A stretch of 5,617 bases of DNA from NCBI GenBank assembly GCA_028695395.1, contig JAQVJB010000098.1, forward strand, positions 1 to 5,617, written 5' to 3'. Every line of letters starts with the position of its first letter. Position 1 is the first letter of the stretch. Below, one piece after another: positions 1-5,617 of this stretch. A model generated the notes under the pieces. That model searched no databases. It saw only the letters and a list, made by a program, of their open reading frames with translations, and had not been told where the DNA came from. The position numbers were made by a program, and so were the translations under genes. Source of the stretch: Actinomycetota bacterium. GTDB taxonomy: Bacteria > Actinomycetota > Humimicrobiia > Humimicrobiales > Humimicrobiaceae.

Positions 1-695
1 TTAAGCTCATCGACACCGTTTATGACAAGGCAGTCACTGTCAACGCCAGTAATATCTGCACCGCATTTTATAAGATATTTTGCCAGATCGCTTGTTTCCG
101 GTTCTTTGGCAGCATTATATATTGTTGTGCTGCCTGATGCCAGCGAAGCTGCCATTAATATATTTTCTGTTGCCCCTCTTGAAGGAAAATCAAGATTGAT
201 ATTTGAGCCTTTCAGCCTTTTTCTCTGTGACTTTATCTGTGCGCTATTTGCTTTTATATAAACATAACCGTGCTCGGTAGTACTATGAGCTCCCATCTGC
301 TCGAAACCTTTTAGATGCATATCTATTTGCCTTGAGCCGATATTGCATCCGCCTGGAATTGCAACTTTAACTTCCCCGAATCTTGAGAGAAGCGGTCCGG
401 CCACCAGTATTGAGGCACGCATTTTTCTTACCAGTTCGTAAGGAGCTTCGAAGCTTTTTATATTATCAGGATTTATTTCAATGCAGTTTAATGCTTTGTC
501 AAGATTTACACTTGCTCCCAGAAGCTCGAGTACTTCTGCCATTGTAAGAACATCATCAATAATGGGGACGTTTCTCAGTACTGTCTTCCCTTTCGACATT
601 ATTGATGCCGCCATTATCTTCAGTGCAGAATTTTTTGCACCGCTTACTCTTACTTTTCCGGAAAGCCTGTTGCCGCCTTTGATTAAATATTTCAT
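1..695 (-). CDS. murA: UDP-N-acetylglucosamine 1-carboxyvinyltransferase (MurA), N-terminal part; 3' end beyond window
   Basis: MurA transfers enolpyruvate from phosphoenolpyruvate to UDP-GlcNAc in the cytoplasm, the first committed step of peptidoglycan synthesis. My translation from the ATG at 693-695 gives 231 codons with no stop before the left edge; family members are about 420 residues, so roughly the last 45% is outside, including the segment with the catalytic Asp and C-terminal Arg (E. coli Asp305, Arg397). Seen directly: the start MKYLIKGGNRLSGKVRVSG, then GAKNSAL with the Lys21-Asn22 pair (E. coli Lys22-Asn23), MRAS with Arg93, and the PEP-loop PGGCNIGSR with Cys117 (E. coli Cys115) and Arg122. 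The active-site Cys is retained, so this should be the fosfomycin-sensitive type rather than the Asp variant. The usual RPVDLH following the loop reads RQIDMH, a mild deviation. The start matches the family N-terminus although no clear Shine-Dalgarno precedes it. The gene lies 112 bp after the preceding same-strand gene, and a good extended -10 in that gap suggests its own transcription. The family assignment is firm; MurA1 versus MurA2 cannot be decided. Confidence 0.96.
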   Translation of the reverse strand, partial: MKYLIKGGNRLSGKVRVSGAKNSALKIMAASIMSKGKTVLRNVPIIDDVLTMAEVLELLGASVNLDKALNCIEINPDNIKSFEAPYELVRKMRASILVAGPLLSRFGEVKVAIPGGCNIGSRQIDMHLKGFEQMGAHSTTEHGYVYIKANSAQIKSQRKRLKGSNINLDFPSRGATENILMAASLASGSTTIYNAAKEPETSDLAKYLIKCGADITGVDSDCLVINGVDEL

Positions 696-736
696 TTAAA
701 CAGACCAAAATTATCTTTGTGAAATTTTAAAATTTG

Positions 737-745
737 ATTATAACA
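737..745 (-). promoter_or_regulatory. Candidate extended -10 promoter for murA
   Basis: On the minus strand this reads TGTTATAAT: a perfect TATAAT hexamer (737-742) with the TG dinucleotide one base upstream that defines an extended -10. Transcription would begin near 730, leaving a leader of about 35 nt before the murA ATG at 695. The -35 position at 17 bp spacing (760-765) reads TTTTTA, a poor match, which is tolerable for extended -10 promoters. The region is very AT-rich, so a chance match is possible, but the position in the only sizeable gap before murA supports it. Confidence 0.5.
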
Positions 746-749
746 AAAT

Positions 750-791
750 AATCCATTTATAAAAATAAAGCAGATAGCTGAAAAATGGATT
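750..791 (-). repeat. 9-bp perfect inverted repeat between the GGDEF/HD-GYP gene and murA (weak terminator or operator)
   Basis: The arms AATCCATTT (750-758) and AAATGGATT (783-791) are perfectly complementary and separated by 24 bases. On the minus strand the structure begins 17 nt after the stop codon of the 954-residue gene and is followed by ATTTTGTTAT, so it could act as a weak terminator for that gene. The stem is AT-rich and the loop long, so it is not a strong intrinsic terminator. The arm nearer murA falls in the spacer between the -35 position and the extended -10 of the candidate murA promoter, so an operator is an alternative reading. Chance occurrence in AT-rich DNA cannot be excluded. 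Confidence 0.3.
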
Positions 792-807
792 TTAAAAAAC
801 CTGGTAG

Positions 808-3672
808 TTAAATATCAGGCTGGATTATCTCAAGGAATGCCTCAATTAAGCAGGGGTCAAATTGAGTTCCTGAATTTTTCTTCAATTCTTTGATAGCTTC
901 ACTTTTATCTTTGATATCTGAATCCCTATATTTGTATAAAATCCATTCATATGCTTCAGCAATGGATATTATTCTTGAAAGTAAAGGTGCCTCCTCTTTT
1001 TTAAGACCTTTGGGATAACCGGCCCCGTCCCATCTTTCATGATGAGACAGAACAATCTCTGCAAGCTCCAGGGTACCGTCAAAAGAGTTAAGTATCCTGT
1101 AGCTTATTACCGGATGTCTTTTTATTTCATTTAATTCTTCAAAACTTAATTTATTTTGCTTATCAAGCAATTCAGGGTCCAGTACTATTTTGCCTATATC
1201 GTGAAAATAAGCGGCATTTTTTAATTTCCTGGTTTCTTCTTCTGTAAAATTCAATTTCTTTGCCATTTTCTGACATAATTCTGCAACATTTTCAGAATGC
1301 TCTTTCTCTCTTTCATTTTTTTTGTGAAATATTTCTATAATATTATTTATAATATCTTTTTGTCCCGCTTCACGTTCAATTGTTTTCTCCGAATACATTT
1401 TTTCTTCGGCATTGTCAAGAATCTGTTCAATATTTTGAGAAGCATTATCTTTGGTATCCAGCCCCATGGATATACTGCCTTTTATAGCTATAACCTGTTT
1501 CTGTTCAAATTCCTTTTTAAGCCTTCTGATGATATTTTTTGCTTCTTTAATCCCCGTTTTTGGCAAGAGAAACACGAATTCATCTCCGCCCCATCTTGCG
1601 ATGATATCATCATTGCGGCAAACTTTTTTTATTACTTCAGTAAAACTTTTTAAAAGCAAATCGCCGGCTTCATGACCGAATATATCATTTGTCAACTTTA
1701 ATCCATTTAAATCACCCATAATAATAGAGAGAGGGAGATTTCTTTCAGTATCAAGCCTTTTTATTTCTTCTTCAAAAAATCTTCTGTTGTAAAGACCTGT
1801 CAGCGAGTCGTGAAAACTTAAATATTCGATTTTCTTTTGTTGTTCCCTTTTTTCAGTAGCATCTCTGAAAACAAGAACAACTCCTATTGTTTTATCATTA
1901 TAGTCTTTTATCGGCGCTGAACTGTCTTCAAGAAAATATTTTTTTCCATCTTTTGAAAGAAGTAAGGCATTACTGTCTAATTCCTGCACGCTCTCTTTTA
2001 TAAAAGCATTTTCAATAGGGTCATCTAGTATGTGGTTAGGATTTTCCGGAACAAGTTTTAAAACATCTTTATAGTTCTTGCCTCTTGCTTCCTCAAATGT
2101 CCAGCCGGTTAATTTCTGTGCAACAGGATTTATCATCTCTATATTTCTGTCTTCTCCAACAACTACTATTCCGTCTCCTATAGAAATTAATGTCTGAAGA
2201 TATTTTTTCCTTTCATAAGCAAGGCTTTCCTGCATTTCTCTCCTGTTTACTGCATTCCATGCACCGTTCATCAACAGAATTATTTCATAAACATCATTTT
2301 CGCTGTAATCTGTTTTTTTATTTGCAAAACCTACAACTGCAACAATTTTATTATCTATGATTACAGGGGCAGTCATGAATCTATCTATGTGTACATGGCC
2401 CTGGGGATAACCTTTTTTCAATGGATTCGGTTTTAAGAAATCATTTACAATTATCGGCTTCCTCTGGCGGACAGCTTCTCCCCATATGCCTGTTTTTTCA
2501 AGCTGATATTTGGTTTGTTTATCTATTACTTTACATTCATCCATTACCCCTATAGACCAGGAGTTCAGAGTAAATTCCTGTTTTTCTTCATCATATAAGT
2601 AAATATACCCGAACACACTTTCAGTCAGCTCAATAGCTTTGTGCAAGACATAGTCAAGCTGCTTTTGAGTGCTTTCAAAAGAACGGCTCAGCACATCGGT
2701 AAGTATCATATGGCGCTGAAGTATTTTTTTCTGAGCCCTTTCATTTAACCTCTCTTCAGTTATATCGCCTATGTAGGCCCCGATTCCATAAGCTCCGTTT
2801 AACATTTTTACAGGAAATTTTGTTGCTTTATAAATCCTGTTTTTCCACTCAAATTCTTCACTAACAATATTTTTTAATCTTAATGCCTTTAAGCCGGTTT
2901 TTTTTCTTTTTTCGACAAACTCTCTGTCACTTATCTCGAGCTCATCTTTTCCTATCACTTCAATGCTTTTTTTATTATAGAATTCTTCAAATGCTTTATT
3001 AACAAAAACAAATTTAAATTCTTCATCTTTAAGATAAGCAATTCTGCCATCAGCATCCATAAAGGTTTTTAATAATAAATTGAAATTTTCCGATTCATAT
3101 TCGGATTTTTTGATTTTTCTTCTATTTATTACTAATAATGAAATTAAACTTAAAAGTGCAATAATAATTATAGAACCTGCGGAATAAATAATTATTCTCA
3201 TGATGAGATTTCTCTGTGCAAGAAGAGTTTTATCATTAATATCATGCACTATTGAAAAAAGGTAATCTTTTCCCTCCAGGTTAATAGGATATGAAAAAAC
3301 TTCGACAGTTCTGATTTCTTCATTTGAAAGCCTATGTTTGAAAACAAAAAAGTTTCTTTCTTCTTCTAAAGCTGCTTTCATTTCAGCTTCAGTCTCTTTT
3401 AAGGGTAAAGTGTTTATCTGGGATATCTTCATATCCTGAAGCTGCTGTTTTGAGTACCCGTAAAATGATTGGGCGGCATTATTTGAATATACAATATTTC
3501 CTGTTAGCGGGTCTATCAATAACATTACAGCTCCGTGCTCATTAAACAATCTGGAAAAGTCAAATTCAATTTCTGGTGGTATTGCTGCTGCTTCTCCTGG
3601 ATTTATTGTCATAAAGATTAATACCAGTATCACAATCAATAATATTTTTTTATAATAAGCTTTTTTCATCAC
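808..3672 (-). CDS. Membrane sensor with PAS-TM-PAS-GAF-PAS-GGDEF-HD-GYP architecture (c-di-GMP synthesis/degradation), 954 aa
   Basis: Predicted bifunctional c-di-GMP enzyme. Residues 9-23 form a hydrophobic signal anchor, possibly cleaved near AAA-I30. About 41-152 is a PAS domain that must lie outside the cytoplasm, because a second membrane helix follows at about 158-183. Cytoplasmic parts: PAS about 198-308; GAF about 320-478 (GIWGEAVRQRKP, GHVHIDRFM, VVGFANK); PAS about 490-610; GGDEF about 611-770; HD-GYP about 780-954. The cyclase has intact GGDEF (695-699), DLNGLK (654-659), Asn662 and Asp671 for guanine binding, Lys763/Arg767, and an RxxD inhibitory site (686-689) five residues before GGDEF. 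The HD-GYP part keeps EHS (791-793), HDIGK (824-828), His853 and HHERWDGAGYP (877-887), but its tail reads AEAYEW (905-910) instead of the usual ADAYDA and lacks DRxYR, so hydrolase activity is uncertain. Translation starts at GTG (3670-3672) or the adjacent ATG (3667-3669); neither has a clear Shine-Dalgarno. The gene follows a related gene by 64 bp, probably in one transcription unit. Domain calls are firm; the sensed signals are unknown. Confidence 0.94.
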   Translation of the reverse strand: MMKKAYYKKILLIVILVLIFMTINPGEAAAIPPEIEFDFSRLFNEHGAVMLLIDPLTGNIVYSNNAAQSFYGYSKQQLQDMKISQINTLPLKETEAEMKAALEEERNFFVFKHRLSNEEIRTVEVFSYPINLEGKDYLFSIVHDINDKTLLAQRNLIMRIIIYSAGSIIIIALLSLISLLVINRRKIKKSEYESENFNLLLKTFMDADGRIAYLKDEEFKFVFVNKAFEEFYNKKSIEVIGKDELEISDREFVEKRKKTGLKALRLKNIVSEEFEWKNRIYKATKFPVKMLNGAYGIGAYIGDITEERLNERAQKKILQRHMILTDVLSRSFESTQKQLDYVLHKAIELTESVFGYIYLYDEEKQEFTLNSWSIGVMDECKVIDKQTKYQLEKTGIWGEAVRQRKPIIVNDFLKPNPLKKGYPQGHVHIDRFMTAPVIIDNKIVAVVGFANKKTDYSENDVYEIILLMNGAWNAVNRREMQESLAYERKKYLQTLISIGDGIVVVGEDRNIEMINPVAQKLTGWTFEEARGKNYKDVLKLVPENPNHILDDPIENAFIKESVQELDSNALLLSKDGKKYFLEDSSAPIKDYNDKTIGVVLVFRDATEKREQQKKIEYLSFHDSLTGLYNRRFFEEEIKRLDTERNLPLSIIMGDLNGLKLTNDIFGHEAGDLLLKSFTEVIKKVCRNDDIIARWGGDEFVFLLPKTGIKEAKNIIRRLKKEFEQKQVIAIKGSISMGLDTKDNASQNIEQILDNAEEKMYSEKTIEREAGQKDIINNIIEIFHKKNEREKEHSENVAELCQKMAKKLNFTEEETRKLKNAAYFHDIGKIVLDPELLDKQNKLSFEELNEIKRHPVISYRILNSFDGTLELAEIVLSHHERWDGAGYPKGLKKEEAPLLSRIISIAEAYEWILYKYRDSDIKDKSEAIKELKKNSGTQFDPCLIEAFLEIIQPDI

Positions 3673-3691
3673 GGAAATACTAAAATTATTT

Positions 3692-3697
3692 ATTATA
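3692..3697 (-). promoter_or_regulatory. Candidate -10 element before the 954-aa sensor gene
   Basis: A perfect TATAAT on the minus strand lies in the 64-bp gap between the two signalling genes. Transcription would start near 3685, giving a very short leader of about a dozen bases before the GTG/ATG pair at 3667-3672. No acceptable -35 is present at 17-18 bp spacing (TAATTT or ATAATT), and the TG of an extended -10 is one base too far away. Because the gap is almost pure A/T this may be chance; read-through from the upstream gene is equally plausible. Confidence 0.25.
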
Positions 3698-3736
3698 ATC
3701 AGTTATTCTTCTAAAAATTATCGTCATTAAATTTTA

Positions 3737-5617
3737 TTAAAAATCAATATCCTGAATTATCTCATTAAAAATCTTGAAAATACCAGGATCAAACTGTTTG
3801 CCTACATTTCTTCTTATTTCTTCTATTGCTTCCTGCTTTGTCATAGCTTTTCTGTAAACCCTGTCCACAGTCATGGCATCATAAGCATCCGCAAAAATAA
3901 GTATCCTTGAAAGAAGAGGGGTTTCTTCTCCTTTAAGACCGCTGGGATATCCTTTGCCGTCCCAGCGTTCATGATGGTAAAGTATATATTCGGCAATAGA
4001 TTCTAGTTCCGGAGAAGCCATGGTAATTCTGTAGCCTATCTTGGAGTGCTTTCTCATTATGCCCCATTCTTTCTCGGTTAATTTTCCGGGCTTATTTAAT
4101 ATTTTGTCATCTATTGCGACTTTGCCTATATCATGCAGCATTGCAAAAAGCTGAAGTTCATTCATTTTTTCCTGGGAAAGATTCATCCTTTCACCTATCA
4201 GTTTGGAAATATTGGCTAGCCGCTTAGCATGCTGCTCAGTTTCCTGGCTTCTTGCATACATCGTATCCATGATTGAAGAAAGAATTGTATGGTGATAACT
4301 ATTTCTTTCCAGAAGTTTTCGCTTATTCATATACTCTTCTGCTTCTTTTTCAGCGTCCCTTATGTTTTCTTCAAGCGATTCCCTGGTTCCATATCCGATA
4401 GCAATGCTTATATATCTGGCTTTTTCTTTTAATTTGGCATTATACTGGCTTACCGCATCTTCTATCTTATAAAGCAGTGATTTTGCATTTTCCCTATCAG
4501 TACCAGGAAGAATTATTCCAAACTCATCTCCCCCGATACGCGCCAGTACAGCATTTTCACTGATGGTGCTTTTTATGATTTTTCCTGTTTCGTTTATAAT
4601 GTTATCCCCTTCAAAATACCCTAAAGCATCATTTATAAGACGGACACCGTTTATATCTATAAGAATTATAGAAATCGGCAGATATTCTTTGCTGCCAAAT
4701 CTGGCTTTTGCTTCTTCATAATAACTTCTATTGTACAAACCTGTCAGGTAATCATGTTCACCCATAAATTTTATTTGAAGCTGTCGTTTTTTTGACTCAT
4801 CTATATCAATTATTATTCCTTCCAAAGCCTCTACATTACCATTACTATCATAAATGGCCTGGCCCATTTCCCATACCCACTTGCGCTGTCCTGAAGCTGT
4901 TATAATTTCATACTCAAACTGAAAAGGAATTTTTAATGCCAATACGCGCTCCCATTCTTTCCAGATGATATCAGTATATTCGGGAGCGATTAATTGGTTA
5001 TAAGACAGGTCCTTATTATTAATCAGGTTTTCAGGCTTATACCCAGTAAGCTTCAAGCATCCGTCAGATATGAAAAGCATTGTCCATTCTTTATTATATT
5101 TGCACCTATATGCTATTCCTGGCAAGTTAGAAAGAAGAACTGATTTGCTTCTTTCGCTTTCTTTCAAAGTATCCATGACTTTCTTTTTTTCAGTGATATC
5201 TCTCATTATGCATAGATGACTATGGTTTTCATCCCCGCTTAGATCTAATCCGGCTATCGTCATGTCAACCCAGACAATGGTGCCGTCTGGTTTTATGAAG
5301 CGCTTTTCTATAGAGTAGCTGTCTATTTCTCCCGATTTGAATTTTTTAAATAATCTGAGGTCTTCAGCTAAATCTTCCGGATGCGTAATATCTTTCCAGT
5401 CAAGAGAAACTACCTCATTTCTTTCCCTGCCTAAAATTTTTTCAAGTTCCTTATTAATCCTTGACATAAAATTAAAATTATTAACAGTTACTATGCCTAT
5501 GGGAGCCTGTTCAAAAATAGTCCTGAAAAGATTTTCACTGTCATGCAATTTCTTACTTAAAGAAGCAAGAGCCTGGTTCTTTAAAATTACCAGATAAAAA
5601 AGTATAAGGAAAAAAAA
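3737..5617 (-). CDS. Membrane-anchored PAS-PAS-GGDEF-HD-GYP protein (c-di-GMP turnover), 5' end beyond window
   Basis: Predicted c-di-GMP enzyme, C-terminal 626 residues visible. Numbering here counts the TTG codon at 5546-5548 as residue 1. That TTG is an internal Leu: the frame continues without a stop to base 5617 and encodes FFFLILFYLVIL, a membrane helix, then a short helical linker (KNQALASLSKKLHDSE) into the first PAS. The true start and any extracytoplasmic sensor are outside. Domains: PAS about 5-120 (ends CIMRDITEKKK), PAS about 131-255 (ends IIIDIDESKK), GGDEF about 256-417, HD-GYP about 425-603. GGDEF is intact at 339-343, with Asp298, Asn306, Asp315 and Lys411/Arg415. However, the RxxD inhibitory site is replaced by SENA (330-333), the usual GH is GY (310-311), FK is VR (302-303), and the late MY motif is MN (407-408). 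The HD-GYP is complete: His440, HDIGK (472-476), His501, HHERWDGKGYP (525-535), DAYDAMT (554-560), DRVYR (562-566) and QFDP (585-588). It should therefore hydrolyse c-di-GMP; cyclase activity is less certain. It precedes the related 954-aa gene by 64 bp on the same strand, with no terminator in between. Confidence 0.94.
   Translation of the reverse strand, partial: FFFLILFYLVILKNQALASLSKKLHDSENLFRTIFEQAPIGIVTVNNFNFMSRINKELEKILGRERNEVVSLDWKDITHPEDLAEDLRLFKKFKSGEIDSYSIEKRFIKPDGTIVWVDMTIAGLDLSGDENHSHLCIMRDITEKKKVMDTLKESERSKSVLLSNLPGIAYRCKYNKEWTMLFISDGCLKLTGYKPENLINNKDLSYNQLIAPEYTDIIWKEWERVLALKIPFQFEYEIITASGQRKWVWEMGQAIYDSNGNVEALEGIIIDIDESKKRQLQIKFMGEHDYLTGLYNRSYYEEAKARFGSKEYLPISIILIDINGVRLINDALGYFEGDNIINETGKIIKSTISENAVLARIGGDEFGIILPGTDRENAKSLLYKIEDAVSQYNAKLKEKARYISIAIGYGTRESLEENIRDAEKEAEEYMNKRKLLERNSYHHTILSSIMDTMYARSQETEQHAKRLANISKLIGERMNLSQEKMNELQLFAMLHDIGKVAIDDKILNKPGKLTEKEWGIMRKHSKIGYRITMASPELESIAEYILYHHERWDGKGYPSGLKGEETPLLSRILIFADAYDAMTVDRVYRKAMTKQEAIEEIRRNVGKQFDPGIFKIFNEIIQDIDF

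Noticed and set aside
22..699. Plus-strand open frames at 22..261 and 481..699
   Set aside because: They lie antisense to murA, whose minus-strand translation shows unmistakable catalytic motifs; the plus-strand products have no recognisable features.
1576..1671. Possibility that a GGDEF domain here is of the hybrid promiscuous (cyclic GMP-AMP producing) type
   Set aside because: That type replaces the guanine-contacting Asp of GHxxGD by Ser. Both proteins here keep Asp (Asp671 in the 954-aa protein, Asp315 in the upstream one), so c-di-GMP is the expected product.
1297..1675. Plus-strand open frames at 1297..1653 and 1451..1675
   Set aside because: They overlap the conserved GGDEF coding region of the 954-aa gene on the opposite strand; the Phe-rich product is simply the complement of Lys/Glu-rich codons.
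1..3672. Functional link between c-di-GMP signalling and peptidoglycan synthesis through linkage to murA
   Set aside because: Adjacency alone is weak. murA has its own candidate promoter and a 112-bp gap, and nothing in the sequences shows interaction.
3700..3736. Imperfect AT hairpin (AAAATT/AATTTT) after the stop codon of the upstream signalling gene, as a terminator
   Set aside because: The stem is only six A/T pairs with no GC and no clean T-run, so it is not convincing; the two signalling genes are better read as possibly co-transcribed.
5337..5597. Plus-strand open frame of 86 codons
   Set aside because: It is antisense to the PAS and membrane-helix coding region of the upstream signalling gene and shows no motif of its own.

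Overview
The window carries three protein-coding genes, all on the minus strand. It is read here from the right edge leftwards, in the direction of transcription: a 5'-truncated membrane-anchored PAS-PAS-GGDEF-HD-GYP protein (3737..5617), a complete membrane PAS-PAS-GAF-PAS-GGDEF-HD-GYP protein (808..3672), and the N-terminal half of murA (1..695, running off the left edge). No RNA gene, mobile element, CRISPR array or long non-coding stretch was seen. The only gaps are 64 bp (3673..3736) and 112 bp (696..807).

The DNA is bacterial: it has a peptidoglycan gene and c-di-GMP signalling proteins. It is AT-rich, with many Lys/Ile/Glu/Asn codons. The style of the signalling proteins (DxNGxK-type GGDEF fused directly to HD-GYP, and a KLLER-type GGDEF end) recalls Clostridia and other low-GC anaerobes. 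However, neither of the two start codons in view has a convincing Shine-Dalgarno sequence, which is not typical of Clostridia. An uncultured low-GC lineage is equally possible, so taxonomy stays open.

The two signalling genes form a tandem pair and may be co-transcribed. Each combines a GGDEF domain (makes c-di-GMP from 2 GTP) with an HD-GYP domain (degrades c-di-GMP), driven by different sensors. Their signatures diverge in opposite ways. The 954-residue protein keeps a canonical GGDEF with the RxxD inhibitory site, but has a divergent HD-GYP tail (ExxE in place of DxxD, DRxYR lost). The upstream protein has a textbook HD-GYP, but a GGDEF that lacks RxxD and has GY for GH. A division of labour, with one mainly cyclase and the other mainly phosphodiesterase, is the most interesting hypothesis here. 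It is inference.

murA (first committed step of peptidoglycan synthesis) probably has its own extended -10 promoter in the 112-bp gap and need not be functionally linked to the signalling pair.

The apparent 603-codon start of the upstream signalling gene (a TTG at 5548) is not the real start. The frame stays open to the window edge and encodes a transmembrane segment there.
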